Source: Clostridium algifaecis (GTDB lineage Bacteria; Bacillota; Clostridia; Clostridiales; Clostridiaceae). From it: a stretch of DNA of 64,000 nucleotides. The stretch covers positions 21,825 to 85,824 of the forward strand of contig NZ_JAGGLM010000010.1 of NCBI RefSeq assembly GCF_017874415.1. Reading direction: 5' to 3'. Each line of letters opens with the position of its first letter. The first letter of the stretch is position 1. The notes below the pieces were generated by a model that did not search any database, was not told the DNA's origin, and saw nothing but the letters and a program-made list of their open reading frames with translations. A program made the position numbers and the translations under genes. Below, piece by piece: positions 40,527 through 51,046 of this stretch.

Positions 40527-43500
40527 CTAATGTTCATCATTAAAATCATCTATATCTAAGTCACCCTGCAAATCATCTAAATTTAACTCTTCATCATAAT
40601 CATTAGATTCATTATCATCATTATTATTATTTTCAGTATCCGGTAAGTCATGTTTTTGATTTTCTACTACAGAGTCTTCAGTTCCTTCGATATTAACACC
40701 AAGATCTTCAGTATCGTCGTCTACTGATTCTTTTATTTTAATTTCTTCTTGATTATCATTTAATACTTTTACATCTAAACACAGTGCCTGAAGTTCCTTT
40801 ATAAGAACTTTAAATGATTCTGGCACACCTGGTTCAGGTATGTTTTCTCCTTTTACTATAGCCTCATAAGTTTTTACTCTTCCTACAACATCATCAGATT
40901 TTACAGTAAGTACTTCTTGAAGAGTATGAGCTGCTCCATATGCTTCAAGTGCCCAAACTTCCATCTCTCCAAATCTTTGACCACCAAATTGAGCTTTACC
41001 TCCAAGTGGCTGCTGAGTTACTAGTGAATATGGTCCTGTCGATCTAGCATGAATTTTATCATCAACCAAATGGTCCAATTTGAGGATATACATATATCCT
41101 ACTGTAACAAGTCTATCAAAAGGATCTCCTGTTCTTCCATCATATAATACAGTCTTTCCATGGCTCTCATATCCAGCCTTTTTAAGACATTCAAGAATAT
41201 CTTCTTCTCTAGCTCCATCAAATACCGGTGTAGCTATATGCCATCCAAGTTTGCTGGCAGCCCAACCAAGGTGAACTTCAAGTACCTGACCTATATTCAT
41301 ACGTGAAGGAACTCCGAGTGGGTTCAAACATATCTGAAGAGGTCTTCCATCAGGTAAGAAAGGCATATCCTCTTCTGGTAATACTCTTGAAATAACACCT
41401 TTGTTACCATGTCTACCTGACATTTTATCTCCTACGGATATTTTTCTCTTTTGAGCTATATAACACCTTACCAGTTTATTTACTCCTGGTGGAAGTTCAT
41501 CTCCATTTTCTCTAGTAAAGACTTTTACATCCACAATTATTCCGTATTCTCCATGAGATACTCTAAGCGATGTATCCCTAACTTCTCTTGCTTTTTCTCC
41601 AAATATTGCCCTTAAAAGTCTTTCTTCTGCTGTAAGCTCAGTTTCTCCCTTTGGAGTTACTTTTCCAACTAATATATCACCTGATCTTACTTCTGCACCT
41701 ATTCTTATTATTCCTCGTTCATCTATATCTTTAAGTGCATCTTCTCCTACATTAGGTATATCTCTAGTAATTTCTTCAGGTCCAAGCTTTGTATCTCTTG
41801 CTTCGGATTCATATTCTTCTATATGAATAGATGTAAACACATCTTCACGTACAAGCTCTTCTGATATAAGCATAGCATCCTCGTAATTATAGCCTTCCCA
41901 TGTTGTAAATCCCATTCTTATATTCTTACCTAATGCTATCTCTCCCAAATCAGTAGAAGGACCATCAGCAATAACTGTACCTTTATTTACTTTTTCACCT
42001 TTATCTACTATAGGCCTTTGATTTATACAAGTACTTTGATTAGATCTTTTAAATTTAATTAATCTATAAGTATCTATTCCACCATCAGAATCTCTTTTTA
42101 TTCTAACTTCATTAGCACTTACATATACAACTGTACCTGCATTTCTAGCTTTAGGTAATACTCCAGAGTCTACAGCTGCCTTATACTCAATTCCAGTTCC
42201 AACTATAGGTGCTTGTGGTTTTAAAAGTGGAACTGCCTGTCTTTGCATATTAGATCCCATGAGTGCACGGCTGGCATCATCATTTTCGAGGAAAGGTATC
42301 ATAGCTGTAGCTACAGAAACTAATTGCCTTGGTGAAACATCTATAAAATCAACATCTTCACGTGGTACTACAATAACCTCGCCTTTATCTCTAACTGTAA
42401 TTTTTGTATCAATAAATTTATTATTCTCGTCAAGAGGTTCATGTGCCTGACCAATCAAATATTGATCTTCTTCATCAGCTGTCATATATACAATTTCATT
42501 AGTTACCACACCTGTAGCTTTATCAACTTTTCTATAAGGTGCTTCAATAAAACCATATTCATTTACTTTTGCATAAGTTGCAAGTGAATTAATAAGACCT
42601 ATGTTTGGTCCTTCTGGTGTTTCTATAGGACACATTCTTCCATAATGTGAATTATGAACATCTCTAACTTCAAATCCGGCTCTCTCCCTTGAAAGTCCAC
42701 CAGGTCCAAGTGCTGATAATCTTCTCTTATGTGTAAGTTCCGAAAGTGGATTTGTCTGATCCATAAATTGTGAAAGCTGTGAACTTCCAAAAAATTCTTT
42801 TATAGCTGCTGCTACCGGTCTTATATTTATAAGTGCCTGAGGTGTTATTACTTCCTGATCCTGTATAGTCATTCTTTCCTTGACTACTCTTTCCATTCTT
42901 GAAAGACCTATTCTAAACTGGTTTTGAAGTAACTCTCCTACAGACCTAAGTCTTCTATTGCCAAGATGATCTATATCATCTGTATAACCTATATTATAAG
43001 ATAATCCCAATTCATAACTAATTGTAGCAAATATATCATCCTTCAATATATGCTTTGGAATTAACTCATGTATATTTTTTCTTATTTGATCTTTAATACT
43101 TTCTTCATCACTGTAATTATCCAGTATCTGCTTAAGTACAGGATAATAAACACTTTCCTTTATATTTAAATCATCTATATTAAAGTCAACAAAATTATGT
43201 ATATTAACAAAATTGTTGCCTATAATTTTTAGAGTCGAATCCTCTACTTGAATCTTTACTATATTCAAACCGCATTGCTGTATTTCAATAGCTTTATCCC
43301 TTGTAATCTTTTCGTCTGCTTGAACTAATATTTCTCCTGTTTGTGGATTTACTATATCTTCTGCAGCTGTTTGATTCATAATTCTAAGATACAAAGCTAA
43401 TTTTTTATTGAATTTATATCGTCCAACTCTAGAAAGATCATATCTCTTTGCATCAAAGAACAAAGAATCAATAAGTGATTGAGCGCTATCTACTGTTGGA

Positions 43501-44234
43501 GGCTCTCCTGGCCTTAACCTTTTATAAATTTCAAGTAATGCTTCTTCTCTTGTCTTAGTATTATCTTTTTCAATTGTAGCCTTTAATCTTTCATCTTCTC
43601 CAAAAAACTCTGTAATTTCAGCATCCGTACCATAACCCATTGCTCTAGCTAAAATAGTTATAGGCAATTTTCTAGTTTTATCTATTCTTACATATATTAT
43701 ATCGTTTGAATCTGTCTCATACTCCAACCAAGCCCCCCTATTAGGAATAACAGTTGATGAAAAAAGTTTTTTACCTGTTTTATCAACTGACATATCATAA
43801 TATACTCCTGGCGATCTTACAAGCTGACTTACTATAACTCTTTCTGCTCCATTAATTATAAAAGTTCCTTGCTCCGTCATAAGAGGGAAATCTCCCATAA
43901 AAACTTCTTGTTCCTTAACTTCTCCAGTTTCCTTATTCAATAATCTTACTTTAACCTTTAAAGGCGCTGCGTATGTAGCGTCTCTTTCCTTGCATTCTTC
44001 TACAGAATATTTGATATTATCCATGTCTAACTTATACCCTACAAATTCTAAATTAAGATTTGCTGTATAATCTTGAATTGGATTGATATCATCAAACACT
44101 TCTTGTAATCCATCTTTTAAAAACCAATTATAGGAATCTAATTGTACTTCAATTAGATTAGGCATATGACCTATTTCTTTGAGTCTGGAAAAGCTCATTC
44201 TAGTTCTCTTACCAACCTGGACAGGATGTACCAT
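40527..44234 (-). CDS. rpoB: RNA polymerase beta subunit
   Basis: The 1235-residue subunit has the fork and rifampicin region ([28 protein letters not shown]), apparently wild type, and the conserved [16 protein letters not shown] and [13 protein letters not shown]. The last 65 or so residues form an acidic, Asn/Asp-rich tail. It is preceded by an intrinsic terminator and two promoter-like sequences, so rpoBC probably has transcription partly independent of rplJL. Confidence 0.98.
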   Translation of the reverse strand: MVHPVQVGKRTRMSFSRLKEIGHMPNLIEVQLDSYNWFLKDGLQEVFDDINPIQDYTANLNLEFVGYKLDMDNIKYSVEECKERDATYAAPLKVKVRLLNKETGEVKEQEVFMGDFPLMTEQGTFIINGAERVIVSQLVRSPGVYYDMSVDKTGKKLFSSTVIPNRGAWLEYETDSNDIIYVRIDKTRKLPITILARAMGYGTDAEITEFFGEDERLKATIEKDNTKTREEALLEIYKRLRPGEPPTVDSAQSLIDSLFFDAKRYDLSRVGRYKFNKKLALYLRIMNQTAAEDIVNPQTGEILVQADEKITRDKAIEIQQCGLNIVKIQVEDSTLKIIGNNFVNIHNFVDFNIDDLNIKESVYYPVLKQILDNYSDEESIKDQIRKNIHELIPKHILKDDIFATISYELGLSYNIGYTDDIDHLGNRRLRSVGELLQNQFRIGLSRMERVVKERMTIQDQEVITPQALINIRPVAAAIKEFFGSSQLSQFMDQTNPLSELTHKRRLSALGPGGLSRERAGFEVRDVHNSHYGRMCPIETPEGPNIGLINSLATYAKVNEYGFIEAPYRKVDKATGVVTNEIVYMTADEEDQYLIGQAHEPLDENNKFIDTKITVRDKGEVIVVPREDVDFIDVSPRQLVSVATAMIPFLENDDASRALMGSNMQRQAVPLLKPQAPIVGTGIEYKAAVDSGVLPKARNAGTVVYVSANEVRIKRDSDGGIDTYRLIKFKRSNQSTCINQRPIVDKGEKVNKGTVIADGPSTDLGEIALGKNIRMGFTTWEGYNYEDAMLISEELVREDVFTSIHIEEYESEARDTKLGPEEITRDIPNVGEDALKDIDERGIIRIGAEVRSGDILVGKVTPKGETELTAEERLLRAIFGEKAREVRDTSLRVSHGEYGIIVDVKVFTRENGDELPPGVNKLVRCYIAQKRKISVGDKMSGRHGNKGVISRVLPEEDMPFLPDGRPLQICLNPLGVPSRMNIGQVLEVHLGWAASKLGWHIATPVFDGAREEDILECLKKAGYESHGKTVLYDGRTGDPFDRLVTVGYMYILKLDHLVDDKIHARSTGPYSLVTQQPLGGKAQFGGQRFGEMEVWALEAYGAAHTLQEVLTVKSDDVVGRVKTYEAIVKGENIPEPGVPESFKVLIKELQALCLDVKVLNDNQEEIKIKESVDDDTEDLGVNIEGTEDSVVENQKHDLPDTENNNNDDNESNDYDEELNLDDLQGDLDIDDFNDEH

Positions 44235-44313
44235 CGACTTTCACCCCTTGCATAAACTAAAAATAACCAAAAACACATATATGTTCATGGATTCATTACA
44301 TTACCATCAAATT

Positions 44314-44343
44314 AGTATAACCTATTTTTCATAATTAATTCAA
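44314..44343 (-). promoter_or_regulatory. Candidate proximal promoter of rpoBC
   Basis: TTGAAT (44338-44343), 18-bp spacer, TATACT (44314-44319) on the minus strand, about 75 bases before rpoB. Confidence 0.5.
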
Positions 44344-44397
44344 GTTATATTAATTGCAATTACTTTATCAATCTTTAACTAATCAATGCAATTTATT

Positions 44398-44426
44398 ATT
44401 TTATCATAGTATGAAAAATTTATCAA
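44398..44426 (-). promoter_or_regulatory. Candidate distal promoter of rpoBC
   Basis: TTGATA (44421-44426), 17-bp spacer, TAAAAT (44398-44403) on the minus strand, downstream of the rplL terminator. Confidence 0.6.
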
Positions 44427-44474
44427 CTTAATTCACACTATTTTACAGTTTTTTTTGAAATCATGAATGTTATA

Positions 44475-44510
44475 AAAAAAAGACACTTTACAACTAAAGT
44501 GTCTTTTTTT
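44475..44510 (-). terminator. Terminator or attenuator between rplL and rpoB
   Basis: A 16-bp inverted repeat (44475-44490 with 44495-44510) with a 4-base loop ends in seven T on the minus strand. It resembles the attenuator known between rplL and rpoB in other bacteria, which sets the ratio of ribosomal protein to RNA polymerase synthesis. The stem is symmetrical, so it would also act on any opposite transcript. Confidence 0.88.
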
Positions 44511-44537
44511 ATGTTACATAAATTCTAAGAATTGAGT

Positions 44538-44906
44538 CTACTTTAATTCTAATGTAGCTCCAACTTCCTCGAATTTAGCTTTCATAGCTTCAGCGTCTTC
44601 CTTGCTTACTCCTTCTTTTAATGTCTTAGGAGCACCATCAACTAATCCTTTAGCATCTTTTAGTCCTAAACCAGTTACTTCTCTAACTACTTTTATAACC
44701 TTTATCTTTTGAGCTCCTGCATCTTTTAATACTACATCAAATTCAGTTTTTTCTTCTGCAGCTTCGCCAGCTCCTGCTGCTCCGCCTGCAACTGCTACTG
44801 GAGCAGCTGCACTTACACCAAATTCTTCTTCACATGCTTTTACTAATTCATTTAATTCTAAAACGCTCATATCTTTTATAGCTTGAATGATTTCTTCTTT
44901 ACTCAT
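44538..44906 (-). CDS. rplL: 50S ribosomal protein L7/L12 (bL12)
   Basis: The 122-residue stalk protein has an N-terminal dimerisation helix, an Ala/Gly/Pro hinge ([15 protein letters not shown]) and the C-terminal factor-binding domain with V-K-E-G-V-type and [11 protein letters not shown]. It recruits translation factors. Confidence 0.98.
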   Translation of the reverse strand: MSKEEIIQAIKDMSVLELNELVKACEEEFGVSAAAPVAVAGGAAGAGEAAEEKTEFDVVLKDAGAQKIKVIKVVREVTGLGLKDAKGLVDGAPKTLKEGVSKEDAEAMKAKFEEVGATLELK

Positions 44907-44938
44907 TTAATATACACCTCCGAAATTTCTTTTCTTAA

Positions 44939-45439
44939 TTAAGCTTCTTGCGAATCTTTCTTTTTTGATATTCCATCTAATAAGTATACAAAATTTGATA
45001 ATGGAGCTTTGAAGCTTCCAAGTAATTTTGCAATAAGAACTTCTCTTGGTGGTATTGTCGCAAGTTGTTTAACTTTAGCTTCGTCAAAAAACTCTCCACT
45101 AACAATTCCACCTTTTAATTCTAAAACCTTATGGTCTTTTGAATAACTATTAAGTATTCTTGCTGGAGCAGTTGGATCTTCATATCCAAATGCAATTGAT
45201 ATTGGTCCTTCAAGAAGTTGTTCTGCTTCATCGTAACCTAATTGTTTTGCAGCTAATGCACTCAATTTATTTTTATATACCTTATATTCTACACCAGCTT
45301 CTCTCAAGTTCTTTCTTAGTTCTGTATCTTCTTCAACAGTTAGTCCCTGATACTTAGAGAATATTATTCCTTGAGCTTTCTCCATTTTTCCTTTTATTTC
45401 TTGAACTTTAGTTTCTTTAGCTTCTCTATTTTTTCCCAC
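44939..45439 (-). CDS. rplJ: 50S ribosomal protein L10 (uL10)
   Basis: The 166-residue stalk base starts at a GTG (45439) after [21 protein letters not shown]. It has the conserved K-N-K-L-S-A-L-A segment and the C-terminal helix that binds L12 dimers. An L10 leader precedes it, through which L10 (with L12) should repress the operon. Confidence 0.97.
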   Translation of the reverse strand: MGKNREAKETKVQEIKGKMEKAQGIIFSKYQGLTVEEDTELRKNLREAGVEYKVYKNKLSALAAKQLGYDEAEQLLEGPISIAFGYEDPTAPARILNSYSKDHKVLELKGGIVSGEFFDEAKVKQLATIPPREVLIAKLLGSFKAPLSNFVYLLDGISKKKDSQEA

Positions 45440-45479
45440 TGTGTATCCACCTCCTCACAGTTAACCTGCAATTATATAA

Positions 45480-45592
45480 TTAAAGGTCCCTCCATAGACA
45501 AAGAGAGACCAATTCTTCTTATATTGGAATCCTGGATAGGTTGGATTATCCGTTACGCTTTCGCACCTATTGTCTATGGAATATTTACTTTT
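45480..45592 (-). ncRNA. Ribosomal protein L10 leader
   Basis: The minus strand between rplA and rplJ contains a long-range pair, C-C-A-T-A-G-A-C-A at one end and T-G-T-C-T-A-T-G-G at the other, enclosing the conserved T-A-G-G-T-G-C-G-A-A-A-G-C and C-C-T-A-T-C-C-A-G-G blocks. This is the form of the L10 leader in Firmicutes. Confidence 0.85.
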
Positions 45593-45628
45593 TTATAAAC
45601 AATCACAAATTAATAATTCACATCAATA

Positions 45629-46318
45629 TTAGTCTAAAACCTTACCCGGATTTACTTTTACTCCAGGTCCCATAGTACTAGATAATACTACAGATTTCAA
45701 ATATTGACCTTTAGCTGCTGATGGTTTTGCCTTTACAACAGCATCCATTAATGCATGAAAGTTTTCTACTAATTTTTCTGATTCAAATGATTTTTTACCT
45801 ATTGGTACATGAATAATAGAAGTTTTATCTACTCTATATTCAACTTTACCAGCTTTAATTTCCTGGATAGCTTTTGCAACATCAAAAGTAACTGTACCAG
45901 ATTTTGGATTTGGCATTAATCCCTTAGGTCCAAGAACTCTACCTAATCTACCAACAACGCCCATCATATCTGGAGTTGCAACAACTACATCAAAATCGAA
46001 CCAGTTTTCTTTTTGAATTTTTTCAACATATTCTTCTGATCCAACAAAATCTGCTCCTGCAGCTTTTGCTTCATCTACCTTAGCACCCTTTGCAAATACC
46101 AACACTCTAACCTGTTTACCTGTTCCATGAGGAAGTACTACAGCTCCTCTAACTTGCTGATCTGCATGTCTTGGATCAACACCAAGTTTTAATGCAAGTT
46201 CTATAGTTTCATCAAATTTAGCTTTTGCTGTTTTTAAAACAATATCCACAGCTTCTTTTGGTGAATAAAACTCATTTCTATCTATAAGTTTTAAACTATC
46301 ATCATAATTCTTTCCCAT
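45629..46318 (-). CDS. rplA: 50S ribosomal protein L1 (uL1)
   Basis: 229 residues from the ATG at 46318 after AAAGGAGG ([11 protein letters not shown]). The L1 stalk signature [17 protein letters not shown] is present. The frame opens 42 bases upstream without support. Confidence 0.97.
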   Translation of the reverse strand: MGKNYDDSLKLIDRNEFYSPKEAVDIVLKTAKAKFDETIELALKLGVDPRHADQQVRGAVVLPHGTGKQVRVLVFAKGAKVDEAKAAGADFVGSEEYVEKIQKENWFDFDVVVATPDMMGVVGRLGRVLGPKGLMPNPKSGTVTFDVAKAIQEIKAGKVEYRVDKTSIIHVPIGKKSFESEKLVENFHALMDAVVKAKPSAAKGQYLKSVVLSSTMGPGVKVNPGKVLD

Positions 46319-46373
46319 TTTAAATTCCTCCTTTGTGGTAATAACGGCTTTGCCTCCCACTATACTGTATAAC

Positions 46374-46799
46374 TTACTCTTCTACAGTTATACCCATACT
46401 TCTTGCGGTTCCTGCTATCATTCTCATAGCACTTTCAACTGATGCAGCATTTAAATCTGGCATCTTTGTTTCTGCAATTTCTTTAACTTGTGCTTTTGTA
46501 ACTTTAGCAACTTTAGTCTTATTTGGCACACCTGAACCGCTTTCGATTCCAGCTGCCTTTTTAAGTAATACTGCTGCTGGTGGAGTTTTTAGTATAAAAC
46601 TAAAAGATCTATCCTGGTATACAGTAATTACTACTGGAATTACCAATCCTGCTTGTTTATTAGTCTTAGCATTAAATTCTTTACAAAATCCCATAATATT
46701 AACACCATGCTGTCCAAGTGCTGGTCCAACTGGTGGTGCTGGGCTTGCTTTACCTGCAGGAAGTTGAAGTTTTATCATTCCTACTACTTTTTTAGCCAT
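46374..46799 (-). CDS. rplK: 50S ribosomal protein L11 (uL11)
   Basis: 141 residues from the ATG at 46799 after GGAGGTG ([26 protein letters not shown]). L11 is at the GTPase centre and is needed for RelA response and thiopeptide action. Confidence 0.98.
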   Translation of the reverse strand: MAKKVVGMIKLQLPAGKASPAPPVGPALGQHGVNIMGFCKEFNAKTNKQAGLVIPVVITVYQDRSFSFILKTPPAAVLLKKAAGIESGSGVPNKTKVAKVTKAQVKEIAETKMPDLNAASVESAMRMIAGTARSMGITVEE

Positions 46800-46862
46800 A
46801 ATATACACCTCCTATAGCGTGGTTCCATATATCTTGCTCTTCCACTTAATTTTTAGTCTTTT

Positions 46863-47384
46863 CTAATCTAGCTTTTCTATTTGATTAAAATCAAGTTCAA
46901 CAGGAGTTTCCCTGCCAAACATATTAACTAATGCTTTAATTTTCTTCTTTTCAGTATTGATTTCCTGGATAACAGCTGAGAAATTTTCAAGAGGACCAGA
47001 TTTAACTTTGATATTTTCTCCCACTGACACATCTACATCTACAGGTTTTTCGCTTATTCCCATAGTCTTAACCTCTTCATCTGTAAGCGGAACAGGTTTA
47101 GATCCAGGTCCGACAAAACCCGTAACACCTCTAGTATTCCTGACTATATACCAAGAATCATCACTCATAACCATGTGTATCAAAACATATCCTGGAAAAA
47201 TTTTTTTAAGGGTTATCTTTTTTTTACCGTCCTTAATTTCTACTTGTTCTTCCATAGGAACTTGAACATCATCTATCCAATCATAGAGGTTTCTATTTTC
47301 TATGGTTTTTTCAAGGTTAGCTTTAACCTTATTTTCATAACCAGAATATGTATGAACTACATACCATCTAGCTTTATCTGCCAT
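46863..47384 (-). CDS. nusG: Transcription termination/antitermination protein NusG
   Basis: The 173-residue protein has the NGN domain (W-Y-V-V-H-T-Y-S-G-Y-E-N-K-V) and a C-terminal KOW motif around residue 125 (V-G-E-N-I-K-V-K-S-G-P-L-E-N-F). It couples RNA polymerase to Rho or ribosomes. Confidence 0.98.
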   Translation of the reverse strand: MADKARWYVVHTYSGYENKVKANLEKTIENRNLYDWIDDVQVPMEEQVEIKDGKKKITLKKIFPGYVLIHMVMSDDSWYIVRNTRGVTGFVGPGSKPVPLTDEEVKTMGISEKPVDVDVSVGENIKVKSGPLENFSAVIQEINTEKKKIKALVNMFGRETPVELDFNQIEKLD

Positions 47385-47430
47385 AATCTGAGGGACGAAA
47401 TATTGCTCGACCCTTGCCTCCTTTTTATCT

Positions 47431-47661
47431 TTATTTCAATATATTTTGAACTATGAAATTAAAACCAAAATCCAATATTCCAATAACAACAACATACACA
47501 GCACAAAATGCAATAACAGATATAGATGCTTTTTTTACATGCGCCTTAGATGCCCATGTTATTCTATTGAATTCTGCAATTAAATCTTTAAAAAAATTAA
47601 AAAAGCCGCCATCCTTTATCACATCATTATTGGATTTTTTATCATCATTGCTTGAAGACAT
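47431..47661 (-). CDS. secE: Preprotein translocase subunit SecE
   Basis: 76 residues from the ATG at 47661, about eight bases after AAGGAT; a GTG at 47670 is too close to the Shine-Dalgarno. It has an amphipathic segment (F-F-K-D-L-I-A-E-F-N-R-I-T-W) and a single C-terminal membrane helix, the short form usual outside Proteobacteria. Confidence 0.95.
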   Translation of the reverse strand: MSSSNDDKKSNNDVIKDGGFFNFFKDLIAEFNRITWASKAHVKKASISVIAFCAVYVVVIGILDFGFNFIVQNILK

Positions 47662-47702
47662 GATATTCACATCCTTGAAATATTTTATTGCTTATTTCTA
47701 GA

Positions 47703-47858
47703 TTATTTTGTTTCCTTATGAACTGTATGTTTATGGCAAAATGGGCAATATTTTTTCATTTCTAATCTATCTGGATTATTCTTTTTATTTTTGATTGTAC
47801 TATAATTTCTTTGTTTGCAATCTGTACATGCTAATGTTACTTTTACTCTCACTGCCAT
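47703..47858 (-). CDS. rpmG: 50S ribosomal protein L33 (bL33), zinc form
   Basis: A 51-residue protein from the ATG at 47858 after [18 protein letters not shown]11-T-D-C14 and C38-P-F-C41 give the zinc site of C+ L33. First gene of rpmG-secE-nusG. Confidence 0.96.
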   Translation of the reverse strand: MAVRVKVTLACTDCKQRNYSTIKNKKNNPDRLEMKKYCPFCHKHTVHKETK

Positions 47859-48085
47859 CACACCTCCTAATATAGTTGATGTATGTGAATTACTCTATTA
47901 ACAAAGTTTTATAAAGGCCTTTTCATTTAATTTCGCTCAAACTAAAAATATACCCTTTACTTGGGGGAAACACACTCCCTATATGCTAAATAATTATGTT
48001 AACTCAATAACACATCCTTAATTCTTCTTTTTATGTCATTAAAGTACATAAGTTTAGTTTTTCTAAAATCAAGCATTACTAATAC

Positions 48086-48114
48086 ACTTTATCACAGCTC
48101 TGTTTCCATGTCAA
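48086..48114 (-). promoter_or_regulatory. Sigma-A promoter of rpmG-secE-nusG
   Basis: Perfect TTGACA (48109-48114), 17 bp, TAAAGT (48086-48091) on the minus strand. The start point would leave an untranslated leader of about 220 bases before rpmG (47859-48078). That stretch is AT-rich with a short GGGA/TCCC hairpin and no recognised element. Confidence 0.7.
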
Positions 48115-48156
48115 TGGATATTGCTTATATTTATAATAGTTTCTACATATTTTTCA

Positions 48157-48188
48157 AAAGGACCAGATGTAAGAAACCCAGTCCCTTT
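48157..48188 (-). terminator. Weak terminator after the second tuf copy
   Basis: An imperfect stem (48157-48163 with 48181-48188, one bulge) is followed on the minus strand by T-T-T-T-G and then A-rich DNA. It probably allows read-through into rpmG. Confidence 0.4.
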
Positions 48189-48203
48189 AAACTTTAAAAG
48201 AAA

Positions 48204-49397
48204 TTATTCTACAATTTTAGTAACAACACCTGAACCAACTGTTCTTCCGCCTTCTCTTATTGCAAATCTAAGTCCTTCGTGCATTGCAACTGGTGTTATC
48301 AATTCAACGTTCATGTCTATATGGTCTCCTGGCATTACCATTTCTACTCCTTCTGGTAGTGCTATTGATCCTGTTACGTCTGTTGTTCTGAAATAGAACT
48401 GTGGTCTATATCCGTTGAAAAATGGAGTATGTCTTCCTCCTTCTTCCTTCTTAAGTACATATACCTGACCTACAAATTTACTATGTGGGTGTACTGTACC
48501 TGGTTTTGCAAGTACCTGGCCTCTTTCTACTTCTTCTCTCTGTATTCCTCTTAACAATGCTCCTATATTATCTCCTGCCATTGCCTGATCAAGAAGCTTT
48601 CTGAACATTTCTACTCCTGTACATACTGTCTTCTTCTTCTCTGTACTTAATCCTACTATTTCAAGTTCGTCTCCTATCTTAAGTACTCCTGTCTCTACCC
48701 TTCCTGTTGCAACTGTTCCTCTTCCTGTTATTGTAAAGATATCTTCGATTGGCATCAAGAATGGTTTGTCTGTTGGTCTCTCTGGTGTTGGTATATATTC
48801 ATCTACTGCATCCATTAATTCGTGTATGCATTTTGTTGCTTCTGGATCATCAGGGTTCTCTATTACCTTCAATGCACTTCCTACTATTATTGGTACATCG
48901 TCTCCTGGGAATCCATATTCACTTAACAACTCTCTTACTTCCATCTCTACGAGCTCAAGTAATTCTGGATCATCTACCTGGTCTGATTTATTCAAAAATA
49001 CTACTATATATTGTACTCCTACTCTGCTTGCAAGTAGTATATGTTCTCTTGTCTGTGGCATTGGTCCATCTGCTGCACTTACTACAAGGATTGCTCCATC
49101 CATCTGTGCTGCACCTGTTATCATGTTCTTTACATAATCTGCATGTCCCGGACAGTCTACATGCGCATAATGTCTCTTGTCTGTCTCGTACTCTACGTGT
49201 GCTGTATTTATTGTGATTCCTCTCTCTTTTTCCTCTGGTGCTTTATCTATTTCATCATACTTTGTTGCTGATGCTTTTCCTTCTTTTGCTAGTACCATTG
49301 TTATTGCTGCTGTAAGTGTTGTCTTACCGTGGTCTACGTGTCCTATTGTTCCTATGTTTACATGTGGTTTTGTTCTTTCAAATTTCTCTTTTGCCAT
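48204..49397 (-). CDS. tuf: Elongation factor Tu, copy in the tRNA-tuf operon
   Basis: Encodes the same 397-residue protein as the copy at 32118-33311, with the same motifs ([17 protein letters not shown]). The near-identity covers the gene, the Shine-Dalgarno region and about 18 bases past the stop, then ends abruptly, as expected from gene conversion. It is cotranscribed with tRNA-Gly and tRNA-Thr upstream. Confidence 0.99.
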   Translation of the reverse strand: MAKEKFERTKPHVNIGTIGHVDHGKTTLTAAITMVLAKEGKASATKYDEIDKAPEEKERGITINTAHVEYETDKRHYAHVDCPGHADYVKNMITGAAQMDGAILVVSAADGPMPQTREHILLASRVGVQYIVVFLNKSDQVDDPELLELVEMEVRELLSEYGFPGDDVPIIVGSALKVIENPDDPEATKCIHELMDAVDEYIPTPERPTDKPFLMPIEDIFTITGRGTVATGRVETGVLKIGDELEIVGLSTEKKKTVCTGVEMFRKLLDQAMAGDNIGALLRGIQREEVERGQVLAKPGTVHPHSKFVGQVYVLKKEEGGRHTPFFNGYRPQFYFRTTDVTGSIALPEGVEMVMPGDHIDMNVELITPVAMHEGLRFAIREGGRTVGSGVVTKIVE

Positions 49398-49483
49398 TTC
49401 TTTTCTCCTCCTTGTTACTTTAATGTTTTAATTAAGTAAACTCATCCTGGTGTACTGTAATTTATATATTAACTAATTTAAAT

Positions 49484-49559
49484 TGGAGCCCATGACCAGG
49501 ATTGAACTGGTGACCTCCACCTTACCAAGGTGACGCTCTGCCAACTGAGCTACATGGGC
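49484..49559 (-). tRNA. tRNA-Thr (anticodon GGT)
   Basis: The minus strand folds into a full cloverleaf: acceptor G-C-C-C-A-T-G with C-A-T-G-G-G-C, anticodon loop T-T-G-G-T-A-A (anticodon GGT), and an encoded 3' CCA. Length is 76 nt. It lies between tRNA-Gly and tuf. Confidence 0.96.
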
Positions 49560-49571
49560 AATTATACTAAT

Positions 49572-49646
49572 TGGAGCGGGAGACGGGGATCGAACCCGCG
49601 ACATTCAGCTTGGGAAGCTGACGTTCTACCACTGAACCACTCCCGC
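49572..49646 (-). tRNA. tRNA-Gly (anticodon CCC)
   Basis: Acceptor G-C-G-G-G-A-G pairs with C-T-C-C-C-G-C; the anticodon loop T-T-C-C-C-A-A gives anticodon CCC, reading GGG; CCA is encoded. 75 nt. It is 12 bases upstream of tRNA-Thr and downstream of a strong promoter. Confidence 0.95.
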
Positions 49647-49691
49647 TAATAGGTATACTAATTCATATCAAAAGTTGTATACCGATTATCA

Positions 49692-49720
49692 ATTTTAATA
49701 CATCTGTTTTTCTTTGTCAA
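49692..49720 (-). promoter_or_regulatory. Sigma-A promoter of the tRNA-Gly/tRNA-Thr/tuf operon
   Basis: TTGACA (49715-49720), 17-bp spacer and TAAAAT (49692-49697) on the minus strand, about 45 bases upstream of tRNA-Gly. Confidence 0.85.
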
Positions 49721-49727
49721 TATAAAT

Positions 49728-50369
49728 TTATTTGTTGCTTAAACATTTTTCAAGCTTTCTCTTGACTCTTTGAAGTGCATTATCTATAGATTTAGCATGC
49801 CTGTCTAAATCACATGCAATTTCTTGATAAGATTTACCATCCAAATATGACATTAGAACTTCCATCTCTAAGTTTGAAAGCACCTCACTTATCTCACCTT
49901 GTATATGATTAAGCTCCTCTCTGCTTATTATAAGTTCTTCTGGATCTGCTACTTTTGCCTCAGACAAAACATCAAGTAAAGTTCTATCTGACTCCTCATC
50001 ATATATAGGTTTGTTCAAAGAAATATATGTATTTAATGGAATATGTTTTTGCCTTGTAGCAGTTTTGATAGCTGTTATTATTTGTCTTGTTACACACAAT
50101 TTTGCAAAAGCCTTAAAAGATGACAATTTATCTGCCTTAAAGTCTCTTATAGCTTTATACAAACCAATCATTCCCTCTTGATAAATATCTTCCTTATCTG
50201 CTCCAATTAAAAAATAAGACTTTGCTTTAGACTTAACAAAGTTCTGATATTTACTAATTAAATATTCTTGAGCTTTTGTATCCCCTTTTTTAGCTTCAGC
50301 AACTATTTCTTCGTCTAATTTTTCTTTAAATGGAAAGATATTTTCACTAATATAACCCCTATTATCCAA
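49728..50369 (-). CDS. sigH: RNA polymerase sporulation sigma factor SigH
   Basis: A 213-residue sigma-70 family protein starting at TTG (50369) after GGAGGGG. Region 2 contains D-I-Y-Q-E-G-M-I-G-L-Y-K-A-I-R-D-F and region 4 an HTH (S-Y-Q-E-I-A-C-D-L-D-R-H-A-K-S-I-D-N-A). SigH drives early sporulation genes such as spo0A. Position between rlmB/yacP and the rpmG-secE cluster is standard in Firmicutes. Confidence 0.95.
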   Translation of the reverse strand: MDNRGYISENIFPFKEKLDEEIVAEAKKGDTKAQEYLISKYQNFVKSKAKSYFLIGADKEDIYQEGMIGLYKAIRDFKADKLSSFKAFAKLCVTRQIITAIKTATRQKHIPLNTYISLNKPIYDEESDRTLLDVLSEAKVADPEELIISREELNHIQGEISEVLSNLEMEVLMSYLDGKSYQEIACDLDRHAKSIDNALQRVKRKLEKCLSNK

Positions 50370-50497
50370 TATATCCCCTCCAAAATAATATAGACAGTCC
50401 TTTAAATCACCATAAAAAATTAAAATAATAGTTTTATTACATTTTTTAAATTGGCTATTGTAAATTATACTGCCATTTAAATATAATTCCTACCATG

Positions 50498-50527
50498 ATT
50501 ATACATTACAAGTAATTTTATAGTCAA
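50498..50527 (-). promoter_or_regulatory. Sigma-A promoter of sigH
   Basis: TTGACT (50522-50527), 18-bp spacer, TATAAT (50498-50503) on the minus strand, in the 164-bp gap between yacP and sigH. It leaves a leader of about 120 bases, AT-rich, in which I see nothing else. Confidence 0.65.
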
Positions 50528-50533
50528 TAGATT

Positions 50534-51046
50534 TTAGTTATTTCTTCTAATTTTTTCAAGTTTATCTAATATATTCTTATTTATTCTGTCTTCTAATGTA
50601 TGTTTTTTATCAGAATATTTTTCTGTAATTTTAACACTTATACTATTTTTTATAGATTTAACTTCATTATAAAATTCCATAGAAGGCATTCTAACCGCCC
50701 CCCTCTGAAAAACAAGCTGCTGTTCCAATTTATCTGAAGTTACAACAAATACTTCATTCTTTCTGCCTATATTATTTACAGTTCTTTCTATATATGCATC
50801 CGCCGTTTCTCCCTCTTTTGTGAATATTACGTTAACATTATTACTAGCTTTTTCATCTTTTTCTAAACTTCCTAAAACAAGCTGAGCATCAAAAACTATA
50901 AATACCCTATATCCTTTAAAAGCAGCATAGTTTACTAATATCTCCACAAGCTGCTGTCTAGCAGCTTCAAAACTATAATTTTTAGTTTTTTTCAAATTAG
51001 GCCAGCTATTTATTACATTATACCCATCTACAAAAATATTTCTCAA
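50534..51046 (-). CDS. NYN-domain ribonuclease-like protein (YacP/Rae1 family)
   Basis: The 170-residue protein starts at TTG (51046) and has the PIN-like NYN domain: F-V-D-G-Y-N-V-I-N at the N-terminus, V-F-D-A-Q near residue 53, T-A-D-A-Y-I-E-R near 85 and V-T-S-D near 103, supplying the acidic metal site. The B. subtilis homologue Rae1 is a ribosome-associated endoribonuclease. It overlaps the rlmB stop (ATTGA). Confidence 0.88.
   Translation of the reverse strand: MRNIFVDGYNVINSWPNLKKTKNYSFEAARQQLVEILVNYAAFKGYRVFIVFDAQLVLGSLEKDEKASNNVNVIFTKEGETADAYIERTVNNIGRKNEVFVVTSDKLEQQLVFQRGAVRMPSMEFYNEVKSIKNSISVKITEKYSDKKHTLEDRINKNILDKLEKIRRNN

Noticed and set aside
40527..40740. Acidic C-terminal tail of rpoB as a foreign fusion
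   Set aside because: Asn/Asp/Glu-rich tails of this length occur in clostridial beta subunits, and codon use is unchanged across the junction.
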